Below, piece after piece: positions 7,695-14,903 of a stretch of 25,240 nucleotides of DNA. This DNA comes from a virus. The notes under the pieces are model-generated. The model did no database searches. It saw only the letters and a list, made by a program, of their open reading frames with translations, and had not been told where the DNA came from. Every line of letters begins with the position of its first letter. Within the stretch, counting starts at the first letter, position 1. Both the position numbers and the translations under genes were made by a program. The stretch lies in the IMG/VR virus record IMGVR_UViG_3300030419_007733, positions 1 through 25,240 of that record. The stretch is one strand, 5' to 3'.

Positions 7695-8669
7695 CTAGGC
7701 GCTGTCTACGCACATCTTATTAAAATGCCTAAAAAGCTCGGTGAAATTAATTTCTCCGAAGCCATCCTGAGTCATCATTTTAACAATCTCCGTCCTATTA
7801 AAGCCCGGATCAGCGTCACGTAAAGTTTCCTGTATTTCTTTTTTCGCTGCTATGCTCAAACTTGGAGCATACAGTTGCATCATATCATAATTTCTTCGAA
7901 GAATTTTTTCGTTATCAATTACGCTTTTATATGCTTTTATATTCTTTTCTTCCAACTGTTCTCTGCAGTGGGACAAGACCTCTTCGAAAGTAACCGGCTT
8001 TTCATTGGCGAAGAAAGGAAAGCGGCGAACCACAGTCTTCAAGCCAATTGAGCCGACGCCTTCAAGATTGTCGGACTTATCTCCGGCCATCGCCCGGGCC
8101 ATGGCAAAGTTATTTGGGTGGATTTGAAATTTTTCTAGTATAGAATTCTTATTCAAAATCTCCTTTTGCACAGGACGGATTAGGACGGTAGTGTCATTTA
8201 ATAGTTGAAAAAAATCCTTATCGCTCGAAACGACCAGCTTTTCCCACGCCTCAAATTCAGGATGCTGACAAATGAAGCCAATTACATCATCTGCTTCAGT
8301 GCCATCAAACATGAACTGTATTACAGGCGTTTCATTAAGATATTCTATCAGCCTTGTCTGTTGCCAGATCTTATTTTGTATTTCTTGCTGTTCTGACAGG
8401 TGTCTTATGTCTCTATTGAGACGAATGGGTTTGCGGCCGGCCTTATAGTCTTTCTTTATGAGCTTGCGCTTCTTTGAGCCTCCAGCTCCGTCCCAGCAGA
8501 CCACAACGACGTCAGGCTTCGATTCTCTTACGATTTTTTGCAAACTCTGTATGCAACCCTTCAGGCCTCCAATGGGCATACCATTAGAAGACAAGCTAGG
8601 ATTAACAATGTAGTTGCGAAAAAACAAATTGAGCTGGTCGATTATTACAACTCTTTTCTTTTCTTTCAT
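7695..8669 (-). CDS. 5'-3' exonuclease, FEN/RNase H type (T4 rnh-like)
   Basis: A 324-residue nuclease of the PIN/FEN superfamily. Acidic metal ligands appear in family order: D11 in VVIIDQLNLFF, D60 in VVCWDGAGG, E125/D127/D128 in GTEADDVIG, D150/D152 in SSDKDFFQL and D197/D200 in GDKSDNLEGVGSIGLKT; the last also provides the helix-three-turn-helix that contacts the DNA. The basic KKRKLIKKDYKAGRK stretch (about 66-80) is the helical-arch region. Such enzymes remove RNA primers and 5' flaps. Because the phage's family A polymerase lacks its own 5'-3' exonuclease domain, this separate gene probably provides that activity. An AGAGGT ribosome binding site precedes ATG 8669, and the preceding gene ends 8 bases before it. 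Confidence 0.92.
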   Translation of the reverse strand: MKEKKRVVIIDQLNLFFRNYIVNPSLSSNGMPIGGLKGCIQSLQKIVRESKPDVVVVCWDGAGGSKKRKLIKKDYKAGRKPIRLNRDIRHLSEQQEIQNKIWQQTRLIEYLNETPVIQFMFDGTEADDVIGFICQHPEFEAWEKLVVSSDKDFFQLLNDTTVLIRPVQKEILNKNSILEKFQIHPNNFAMARAMAGDKSDNLEGVGSIGLKTVVRRFPFFANEKPVTFEEVLSHCREQLEEKNIKAYKSVIDNEKILRRNYDMMQLYAPSLSIAAKKEIQETLRDADPGFNRTEIVKMMTQDGFGEINFTELFRHFNKMCVDSA

Positions 8670-8677
8670 GAGACCTC

Positions 8678-9013
8678 TTAAGTTCTATAAATTCTATTTC
8701 GTACTTTTTCAACTCTGTATGGTATGAAAGAAAAAACACCATCTATTTTTCTGGCATCGTTAGCCATTCTTGTTAAGTGCTGCTTCATCGTAGGCTCAAC
8801 TTGAAAAAACTTAACTTTGAGATGAGTCTTTTCAGTGTTTCTCCCCACCGGCTCGGCCGGCCCTGTAACAGTCACCACCGTTATCCCACACACCCCGCGC
8901 AAGTTGTCAGTGATTTTTGTAATATTTTTAGACCGATCGGATCTGCACACGACATCAGCTTCATGTAAAGTCTCGTATAGGTACTCGGCAATAATCGATT
9001 TAATAGATTGCAT
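8678..9013 (-). CDS. conserved hypothetical protein between FEN nuclease and deaminase genes
   Basis: A 111-residue protein that I do not recognise at family level. It has an N-terminal helix (MQSIKSIIAEYLYETLHEAD), then NLRGVCGITVVTVTGPAEP, a KTHLKVKFFQVEP strand, a helical MKQHLTRMANDARKIDGVFSF segment and a basic end (RVEKVRNRIYRT). The alternation of helix, strand, strand, helix, strand resembles a small ferredoxin-like alpha-beta fold; this is inferred from residue pattern only. I recall similar short proteins in marine phages near replication genes. There is no catalytic motif, membrane segment or zinc pair. A clear GGAGG ribosome binding site lies about seven bases before ATG 9013. It probably has a nucleic-acid- or protein-binding role in replication, inferred from position alone. 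Confidence 0.7.
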   Translation of the reverse strand: MQSIKSIIAEYLYETLHEADVVCRSDRSKNITKITDNLRGVCGITVVTVTGPAEPVGRNTEKTHLKVKFFQVEPTMKQHLTRMANDARKIDGVFSFIPYRVEKVRNRIYRT

Positions 9014-9040
9014 TGTACAACCTCCATAGACTAAATAGTC

Positions 9041-9499
9041 TCATAGCTTATACATTTCTACTATACCTTCATTTGTCGTATAATAAACTCTCTTTATCCC
9101 AACATGCTTCATTGCCTCGTGACACATGGCGCATGGCTTACTATATCTAAACTCCCCATCGCGATTGATACGACAAACGTAAATATCTGCTCCGGTTGTC
9201 GACGAGCGAGGCATCCCTAAAATGCATCCAAGCTCGGCGTGAACCGTTGCATGCCCACGGTTAACATGTCGAAAGCGTGCGCCGAAGGAAGTAAAGTTAT
9301 CCTTATTGAAAGATGCATTAAGAATCGATCCACCCTTAACCAAAATAGCGCCATGGCGAATTTTTCCGTACGGACTATTATAGGCAATATTTCTGGAAAG
9401 TTCAAAATATCGCTGTATTTTCTTGGTCATCTCTACAGCTTCAGTACTAACCTGCGTCCTTAATTTGAAGCCGTGCTTATTTGGATTCCCCTCTATCAT
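9041..9499 (-). CDS. dCMP/cytidine deaminase family protein
   Basis: A 152-residue zinc deaminase. The HAE motif (H87, A88, E89 in TVHAELG) and the PCAMC motif (P122, C123, C126) provide the zinc ligands and catalytic glutamate. HGAILVKGG (about 49-57) is the first core strand and IKRVYYTTNEG a later one. The fold and motifs fit deoxycytidylate deaminase, which makes dUMP for thymidylate synthesis, and its place among dNTP and replication genes supports that role. Length is slightly shorter than T4 Cd (193). Alternatives are tRNA- or nucleoside-type deaminases of the same superfamily. The start is uncertain: ATG 9499 has a weak ribosome binding site, and ATG 9430 (residue 24, MTKKIQRYFE) is a plausible alternative that keeps the whole core. 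Confidence 0.85.
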   Translation of the reverse strand: MIEGNPNKHGFKLRTQVSTEAVEMTKKIQRYFELSRNIAYNSPYGKIRHGAILVKGGSILNASFNKDNFTSFGARFRHVNRGHATVHAELGCILGMPRSSTTGADIYVCRINRDGEFRYSKPCAMCHEAMKHVGIKRVYYTTNEGIVEMYKL

Positions 9500-9537
9500 A
9501 CCGCTAAAAATATAGGCACACAGCCTTAAAACGTAAA

Positions 9538-10650
9538 CTAGCTTTCTGAGTCGATATCGTAATAGTCCTCAGCTTTGCCTTCCTTCTTATCAAAGCGCAA
9601 GATAATATCTTCATCCATAATTTCCAGAACTCTATTTCTAAACTTTTCGTTTAAAAGTTTCTCCTTCCATTTAGACGCTTGAAATTTCTCAGATGTGCCA
9701 TCTCTGTAGACAAGGTTGAACCACGCGCCGGCTTGCTTCACCGAATCTGATCCTTTGATAGCCTCGAACCAGCTTTCTTCATCTTGAATACCCACATCAG
9801 ATCCCCATAAGATCTTGAAAGTACACTGACGACCTTCTGTGCCAAAACGACTCTTCTTTAGAGTAACTTTGACTTCCGACCCTACTCTAAATCCGTTTTC
9901 ATCTTGCACAAAAGCGGCCTTTGCCTTCCTCTTTGTTAGCCAGATACGTAAAGAATATGCGTAGTGCATGGCTTTTCCACCCGGGGTTACATAGGGTGTT
10001 GTCATTGCCTCCGCAGGGGATCTGGTGATGTTTGTCTTTAGCTGATTTAAAACCAAAAAAGTCGATTGAGAGTTTGCGATTGGCACGGTAAGCTTCGACA
10101 TGCCCTTGGCGAGAATCCGTGCCTTGACTGCCATGGACGACTGGGGATTAAAATCTCCCTCAACATCGCTGATCGCCGGCGTGAGAGCAAGGCTATCCCA
10201 AATAAATAACATTCTATTATCGTTTGAGCCGAGCAGTTCCTCGATGGTCTCCAGCACAAACTCAACATTTTGTGCCTGAACATAAAGCAGGCGCGTTAGA
10301 TCGCAGCCTGCGCGTTCGAGAAAAGACGGATCAATGGCCGATTCTGAATCGAAATACACAACATCAATATCTTTTTGCTGTGCGTTTGCTGCAATCTGAG
10401 CGGCCATATATGATTTTCCAGATCCTTCTAGGCCAGCGATTTCAACTACTTTCCCAACTGGAATACCCGAAAGCTTGCCTCTGCAAACTATACTGTCCAG
10501 CCAGCGGGAGCCGGTGGAGATCCACTCTCTTACTTCCGTCGGGTTATCGTCAGCTAAGCTGTGGGCCAAGCTGACACCAGCTTTTTTATTGATGAGGTTC
10601 TTCATCTCATCTAGATTTAATCTTCCAAGCTTTTTTGCTTTTTTAGCCAT
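9538..10650 (-). CDS. uvsX: UvsX/RecA-like recombinase
   Basis: Chosen start ATG 10650 (370 residues) has an AGAGG ribosome binding site; an in-frame GTG at 10683 would sit inside a hairpin. The Walker A motif GLEGSGKS is at residues 73-80, a DSESAIDPSF segment carries the glutamate that activates water, Walker B LFIWDS is at about 148-153, and LVLNQLK plus the TPGGKAMHYA segment match RecA/UvsX L2 and following regions. The C-terminus is acidic (DEDIILRFDKKEGKAEDYYDIDSES in composition), as in T4 UvsX where it affects gp32 and UvsY interaction. It promotes strand exchange and recombination-dependent replication. Directly upstream is the gp32-type ssDNA-binding protein, a natural partner. No UvsY-like mediator was recognised in the window. 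Confidence 0.92.
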   Translation of the reverse strand: MAKKAKKLGRLNLDEMKNLINKKAGVSLAHSLADDNPTEVREWISTGSRWLDSIVCRGKLSGIPVGKVVEIAGLEGSGKSYMAAQIAANAQQKDIDVVYFDSESAIDPSFLERAGCDLTRLLYVQAQNVEFVLETIEELLGSNDNRMLFIWDSLALTPAISDVEGDFNPQSSMAVKARILAKGMSKLTVPIANSQSTFLVLNQLKTNITRSPAEAMTTPYVTPGGKAMHYAYSLRIWLTKRKAKAAFVQDENGFRVGSEVKVTLKKSRFGTEGRQCTFKILWGSDVGIQDEESWFEAIKGSDSVKQAGAWFNLVYRDGTSEKFQASKWKEKLLNEKFRNRVLEIMDEDIILRFDKKEGKAEDYYDIDSES

Positions 10651-10676
10651 TTCAGAGACCTCTTGTTGTTTTTTTT

Positions 10677-10700
10677 GAGGCACCTATATCCCCGTGCCTC
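10677..10700 (-). promoter_or_regulatory. GC-rich stem-loop between gp32-like and uvsX-like genes
   Basis: On the minus strand GAGGCAC and GTGCCTC form a perfect 7-bp stem with a 10-base loop. It lies in the 67-base gap between the two genes, 26 bases before the uvsX ATG, and is followed by A residues rather than T residues, so it does not look like a Rho-independent terminator. It could affect mRNA processing or the relative expression of the two genes. The stem is seen directly; the role is inferred. Confidence 0.5.
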
Positions 10701-10717
10701 CCTGCGGGTTACCCACT

Positions 10718-11458
10718 CTAGGCGCCGAGAAGCTCCTCGAAGGCTTGATCGACAGAACTCTTTTCGGAATTATATCGACCGGACTCCGTAGAGACTTCTT
10801 CTGCGTCATCCTCGCTTAGAAGGAACTCGTCCAACATCACTTGAACTTGCTCTGGCGTCTTTCGTTCGAAGACATCATTATAGTCCGGAATGTTGTCAAG
10901 CAGAGTGCGAACCTCTTCCTCAGACTCCACGAGCTTGGAGGGACGACGACGTGGGGTGATAGTAGTCTGAGGAAATTGGGCTCCTACTGGCTTTCCATAG
11001 TTGATGACCAGGTCGGTACCCTCACTCACATCAGTAATATCACCGTACTCGGGATTGAGTACGAGGTTCAGTAACTCTTTGTAGGCCATCTTTCCATAGC
11101 CCCATAGGCGCACGCCTTCGCTCTCTTCACCGCGCACAAGCACTGGTGAGAAAAAGCGCTGGCGGGCTGACAGATCCTTTGCCATCTTTACAGAATCGTC
11201 AGATCCATCCTTGTAAAGATTGCGGATGAAATCATCAAGCGGATCATCTTCACCAAAATTCTTTTTAGGGCTTAGAAAGCCCGGGTTCTTACCCAGATTG
11301 TAGTGAAACCAATACTGCTTAAACGGATCTCCGTCTGCAGTGGGAAGAAGGCGGATTGTTTGTTCTCCGTCTTCTGGACGCCAGAAGACGCTCTTTCCAT
11401 TACCGCGATTTTCCAAGGCATCGCGTTTGGCCTTCATTTTTTCAAAATCAATTCCCAT
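10718..11458 (-). CDS. gp32-type single-stranded DNA-binding protein, lacking zinc cysteines
   Basis: A 246-residue protein with the gp32 layout. The N-terminus MGIDFEKMKAKRDALENRG is followed by SVFWRPEDGEQTIRLLPT, an OB-fold region (FHYNLGKNPGFLSPKKNFGEDDP), RQRFFSPVLVRGE, VRLWGYGKMAYKELLNLVLNPEYGDITD, a PRRRPS segment, and a very acidic C-terminal tail ending VDQAFEELLGA that would recruit other replication proteins. In relatives I recall, the FLxPKKNFGExxPxxDF region carries cysteines that bind zinc; here they read S, D and D, and the whole protein contains no cysteine. It coats ssDNA during replication and recombination and would work with UvsX and the polymerase. ATG 11458 follows an AGGAG site which abuts a nested hairpin. 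It is the upstream partner of uvsX. Confidence 0.88.
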   Translation of the reverse strand: MGIDFEKMKAKRDALENRGNGKSVFWRPEDGEQTIRLLPTADGDPFKQYWFHYNLGKNPGFLSPKKNFGEDDPLDDFIRNLYKDGSDDSVKMAKDLSARQRFFSPVLVRGEESEGVRLWGYGKMAYKELLNLVLNPEYGDITDVSEGTDLVINYGKPVGAQFPQTTITPRRRPSKLVESEEEVRTLLDNIPDYNDVFERKTPEQVQVMLDEFLLSEDDAEEVSTESGRYNSEKSSVDQAFEELLGA

Positions 11459-11463
11459 AATTT

Positions 11464-11518
11464 TCTCCTAGTATAGTATGTTTGGCAAATATCCCAAACA
11501 TCTGAAAAGAATATACTA
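11464..11518 (-). promoter_or_regulatory. nested stem-loop abutting the gp32 ribosome binding site
   Basis: The 85-base leader is the longest non-coding gap in the window. On the minus strand an 8-bp inner stem (ATGTTTGG with CCAAACAT, 11494-11501 with 11478-11485, loop 8) is nested in a 7-bp outer stem (TAGTATA with TATACTA, 11512-11518 with 11469-11475). The outer stem ends at the AGGAG site (11465-11469), sharing its first base. T4 gp32 controls its own translation through a structured leader; a similar role here is inferred. The outer right arm also contains TATACT, a possible -10 element. Confidence 0.55.
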
Positions 11519-11543
11519 ACATAAAATCGTTTATAAAGAGTAT

Positions 11544-12395
11544 TTAATCAATTTCTTTCTGTTCTTGCACTAAAGAAGCGTAATGTATTGAATATATATA
11601 ATTTTCTTCATATTCTGTGCTGTGTATGGAAAATGAAACTTCCGTGTTCTCGTCGGCCTGGCTGGCGACAAAGGCTCTAATATCATGTAGCAGCCCTTTG
11701 TTTTCGTTAAGTGTCTGCTCGTTGATACCAAAATAATATCTCTTGCATCTGGCCATTTTCAAGTCATAAAATAACTTCTCCTTTTTAGAATCGTAATTTA
11801 CAACTCCAAAAGTGCCTATCTTCGCCGATACCGGAAGAGAGGACTCTGCAGTCAAGAGAGGCTCTGTATTTTGAAAAACATTCAACATATGGTAAACACT
11901 ACAAATTACATTGTTGATATCTTCCCAATACGATTGGATCGATAAATTATTATCTAATATTTTTTCTATTTCCACATTGTCCACAACAAACATCTTTTCA
12001 AACATGTCGGATCTAGTATATTCTTGTAGGACACCAAAGGTGATCCTTTCCTGCATGCGCGCTTCTTTGGAAAGACTAGAAGGGTCGGATTTTATATATA
12101 AGATAGTGATATCCTCAATAAGATTAACCTTTCTTAGCTGCTCTAAGATTCTCAAACAAGCTCCGGAGATAGGCTCGGCGCCGGACAATATAAAAACAAC
12201 CGGGCCCTTTATATTGGCAAGTTTAATATTCTTATAGTTTTTTTCATATTCTTCGTGTGTTTTTTGCGCAGAGATCTTAATAAATGGTTTGTACCCCTCA
12301 TTGGTTGCATCAATGTATTTGATTGAATATTGATCAAATTTTTCAAGTGAATTTGCTAGCCTACAAGCAGCAGTGCCCAGAGCGAGAATATTCAT
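11544..12395 (-). CDS. divergent FtsZ/tubulin-like protein (tentative), conserved phage unknown
   Basis: A 283-residue protein whose segments fall in the order of an FtsZ GTPase domain: NILALGTAACRLANSL at residue 2, SIKYIDATN at 24, GPVVFILSGAEPISGACLRIL (64-84) where FtsZ has its glycine-rich tubulin signature, ITILYIKSD at 96, a MFEKMFVVDNVEIEKIL segment at 131, and a helix YWEDINNVICSVYHMLNVF at 156 followed by GTFGVVNYD. The canonical GGGTGTG loop is absent; only SGA and SGA remain, so GTP binding is uncertain. The layout resemblance is my inference; I recall such proteins only as hypotheticals in marine phages. It begins in an ATGA overlap with the polymerase stop after a GAGGAGG site, so it is translated with the polymerase and precedes gp32. 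An alternative is a generic Rossmann-like protein without nucleotide binding. Confidence 0.55.
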   Translation of the reverse strand: MNILALGTAACRLANSLEKFDQYSIKYIDATNEGYKPFIKISAQKTHEEYEKNYKNIKLANIKGPVVFILSGAEPISGACLRILEQLRKVNLIEDITILYIKSDPSSLSKEARMQERITFGVLQEYTRSDMFEKMFVVDNVEIEKILDNNLSIQSYWEDINNVICSVYHMLNVFQNTEPLLTAESSLPVSAKIGTFGVVNYDSKKEKLFYDLKMARCKRYYFGINEQTLNENKGLLHDIRAFVASQADENTEVSFSIHSTEYEENYIYSIHYASLVQEQKEID

Positions 12396-13609
12396 TCAAC
12401 CCTCCTCATGGCGCCATAGCTCTTTCCTATGCTTAGGTTGGTCTTAAACCTGCCAAATTTAGTATCTCCAAAGCATTCAAGAATTTCCTGAATTAAACAA
12501 TGGTCTTCTTTCGAATAGTCTATCACCAGACTGTCGTGAACACAAAAACTTATAAAAGAACTCCTATTCTTTAAAAGATTGTTAATCTTAATGGCTGACG
12601 TCAAAAACAAATCGCTAGATGTGCTTTGAATCAAATAATTTAAAGCCTTGCTGTCGTCTGCTTCGATGGTCCTCCCAAAAGGAGTTTGTACTACCCCGTC
12701 AATATAATATTTTTTTAATATATCGTCACGTTTTAGATAATCATTCAATTTGTCATTTCTAGCTTCGGGGTTGTAAAGCCAAGAAAAGACCTTTTTCTTG
12801 GTTTCGTCGCGACTATAGGCATTTTCAAATACACTTTTCCCGATCCAGGAATGTATGTCTTCTTCTGGCTGCTTTTCTCCCAGCAAGCCAAAGAGCGTGC
12901 GCAATTCTGCGGAGTTAAAATCCAACTCTACAAAGGCATCGTTCCTGGGGACTATAACGTCTCTCAGTTCTTTATTCAGAGTCAGAATAGGAAAACTTTC
13001 TTTTGCAGTTGACAGGCGTCCAGTAACCGTTCCCCATGGATTATATTTAATATATGGCTTTGCATTTTTAATTTTGCTCATTCCGCTACGCACCTTGGAG
13101 TCAATAAAATCTAAGTTCTCAATTCTTAAATTTAGTTTACGATTGCTTATTTCATCCAACATAGCGATAAGGCTAGAAAGAAAAAGATAATTTCTAGGTC
13201 TCTTGTAGTGTTCAAAAACCCAATCTGTTATTTTATTTTTTGTGCTGCAATAAGAAATTAGAAATTTCTTTGGTACCAAGTCATAAAAACAAACGTCGTC
13301 CAGATTAATTTTAGCCTCCTGGAAAGAAATTAAATATGAACGAGCCAGGCTATTAAGGCTCTCCCACTCTTCTTTTAGATGCTCAGGGCATATAGACGTC
13401 ATATCCTTGCCTAAGCACCATATTTTTGCATATTCAATATCCTGATCTGCAAAGTGCGCACTGTAGTCCCAAGTGTGGGTTAATTTCAGGCTGTTTGGGT
13501 AGTGGTAAAGATCCTCATCACAAAAGACAGCGTAACATTCTTTTTTTCTGTCTAAGACTTGAAAAAGCAAAATTTCCTCATTTCTTGCCTTTAGTGCCGA
13601 CCAGAGCAT
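12392..13609 (-). CDS. small family A DNA polymerase, polymerase domain only
   Basis: A 405-residue polymerase. WGTVTGRLST (192-201) corresponds to the RLSS region, VELDFNSAELR (227-237, catalytic D230) is motif A, the O helix R267-x3-K271-x3-F275-x3-Y279 matches E. coli Pol I spacing exactly (R754, K758, F762, Y766), NYLIQSTSSDLF (324-335) is the following helix, and VHDS (357-360, D359) is motif C. The glutamate after the motif C aspartate is serine here, and the glycine after the O-helix tyrosine is asparagine. The first 180 residues show no DEDD 3'-5' exonuclease motifs, so proofreading would come from elsewhere, as in the split family A polymerase I recall from Rhodothermus phage RM378. 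ATG 13609 overlaps the upstream gene by 32 bases; GAG-type ribosome binding site. Confidence 0.88.
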   Translation of the reverse strand: MLWSALKARNEEILLFQVLDRKKECYAVFCDEDLYHYPNSLKLTHTWDYSAHFADQDIEYAKIWCLGKDMTSICPEHLKEEWESLNSLARSYLISFQEAKINLDDVCFYDLVPKKFLISYCSTKNKITDWVFEHYKRPRNYLFLSSLIAMLDEISNRKLNLRIENLDFIDSKVRSGMSKIKNAKPYIKYNPWGTVTGRLSTAKESFPILTLNKELRDVIVPRNDAFVELDFNSAELRTLFGLLGEKQPEEDIHSWIGKSVFENAYSRDETKKKVFSWLYNPEARNDKLNDYLKRDDILKKYYIDGVVQTPFGRTIEADDSKALNYLIQSTSSDLFLTSAIKINNLLKNRSSFISFCVHDSLVIDYSKEDHCLIQEILECFGDTKFGRFKTNLSIGKSYGAMRRVE

Positions 13610-14903
13610 AATCTACTCTTGCAGGATCTATTATATTCTCCTGCGCATCAGCCTTCCTGTGCTCATATTGACTGCCAGCCTGGCCGTGCCAATATTTTCC
13701 TTTCTTAATAAATTTAGTCTCAAAGAAGCCCTTTGTCAAGTTATTTATGTAATTAGACGCCGCGTTTGGGCCCATTAGTCTTTTTATGTTTGTCATTTCA
13801 CGAATTAATCCGGGCAGGCTCTCAGAGGTGTGGTGAGTCTTAGTCTCTGCTAGTCTTAGCTTTAAAAGCACGCGAAACCAATACTCATCTACCTGCTCTT
13901 TGATTCCCAAAACCTGTGGCGGGGGGTCCCTGTCTCTTCTTTCGCTTTTTACTGGTATCGCCATACATTGGCCTCCGGAGTCTTTCGCCCTTCCGACTCT
14001 GGGCCATGCCAATGTCTCATAAGAGGGAAATTGAGAATAAAATGTCTCGTAAAATGAAAGAAGCAAGTTTTTAATTTCTTCCATATCATGTAGGTGGGAT
14101 TCTATAAAATATGTTTCGAATACATTATCAAAATTACAGCCATATGCATCCATGTATTTCTGCGCCCCTAATAAAGCGCTATTTGTTTGCTTAAGGTCTT
14201 CATATCCCGAGGCAATATTAAAAACAATTCGCCATGGTGCATTCTTGTCAACCATGAAGCCAAATTTTTTAGCTGTATTAGAAAAAAATTGAAAATTAGG
14301 ATCTGATAAGTACTTTAGTGCAACGTCCGTTCCAGGTGTATGCCTTTCACGACCTATCTCGATCATTAGGCCGCTAGCAAAAGGAGAACATCTGTTCGAT
14401 AATATAAAGCCAGTTTTTGTAATTGGAAAGTCATGTGCTATCCTCGTTGCATACCTTAAAAATTCTTTAGTAAAATCTTTAAAGTTTATAATTTTTTCGT
14501 GTCTTCGGTCGCGGTTAAGATAATCTTGTACAAAATTTGAATAAACTTTATTTATATGCCTGCTATATTGATAATCTAAAGAACGGCCCCATCTAGATTT
14601 GTGTGCCTTGAGATTAACATAGCGGCTATTGTTTTCAATATATCGCCCACGCGATGCGATGTATGCCTGCATATCTGAAAACGCGTCAGAAACAAAATCG
14701 GCAGAGAATTGAACGTTCTTGTCGTTTGAGAGTGATTTTAAATTGCTGGGGTCAATATAAACCGCATTCCCCTTCTTGTTGATCCTTCCATAAAAAAGAT
14801 GCTTTCTCTCAAGATCGAAGTGCTTCACCCCATGTAAGTAGGCGTATTTTTCACTGTATTTGACCTTATCATCAAAAAGATTTTTAACAATCTGCTCTGA
14901 CAT
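13578..14903 (-). CDS. conserved phage protein of unknown role, last gene of tail module
   Basis: A 441-residue protein between the 959-residue tail gene and the polymerase, overlapping both. It starts MSEQIVKNLFDDKVKYSEKYAYLHGV, has a strand-rich FYGRINKKGNAVYIDP segment, a basic helical part (KAHKSRWGRSLDYQYSRH), and a central FPITKTGFILSNRCSPFASGLMIEI stretch, then PWRIVFNIASGYEDL and DNVFETYFIESHLHDMEEIKNLLLSFYETF. No enzymatic motif, signal or membrane segment is evident, and exonuclease acidic motifs are missing, so it is not the polymerase's missing proofreading subunit on visible evidence. Position suggests a virion or assembly protein translated with the hub-like protein; this is inference. 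I do not recognise the family beyond a memory of similar hypotheticals in marine phages. Confidence 0.7.
   Translation of the reverse strand: MSEQIVKNLFDDKVKYSEKYAYLHGVKHFDLERKHLFYGRINKKGNAVYIDPSNLKSLSNDKNVQFSADFVSDAFSDMQAYIASRGRYIENNSRYVNLKAHKSRWGRSLDYQYSRHINKVYSNFVQDYLNRDRRHEKIINFKDFTKEFLRYATRIAHDFPITKTGFILSNRCSPFASGLMIEIGRERHTPGTDVALKYLSDPNFQFFSNTAKKFGFMVDKNAPWRIVFNIASGYEDLKQTNSALLGAQKYMDAYGCNFDNVFETYFIESHLHDMEEIKNLLLSFYETFYSQFPSYETLAWPRVGRAKDSGGQCMAIPVKSERRDRDPPPQVLGIKEQVDEYWFRVLLKLRLAETKTHHTSESLPGLIREMTNIKRLMGPNAASNYINNLTKGFFETKFIKKGKYWHGQAGSQYEHRKADAQENIIDPARVDYALVGTKGKK

Noticed and set aside
9505-9526. Short hairpin plus T-rich tract after the uvsX stop, possible terminator
   Set aside because: The stem AGGC/GCCT is only four base pairs, too weak for a Rho-independent terminator without other support.
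10224-10574. 116-codon open frame on the plus strand
   Set aside because: Antisense to the uvsX Walker motifs; no ribosome binding site and no recognisable domain.
14549-14556. TATAAATA on the minus strand, the T4 late promoter core
   Set aside because: It lies deep inside a coding region in AT-rich sequence, another copy occurs inside the gene at 757-1602 (near 1286-1295), and no T4 gp55-type sigma factor gene is present in the window. Chance is enough.
13578-14903. Possible separate 3'-5' exonuclease for the family A polymerase
   Set aside because: Position is attractive, but the D-x-E, Nx3(F/Y)D and Yx3D motifs of DEDD exonucleases could not be found in order.
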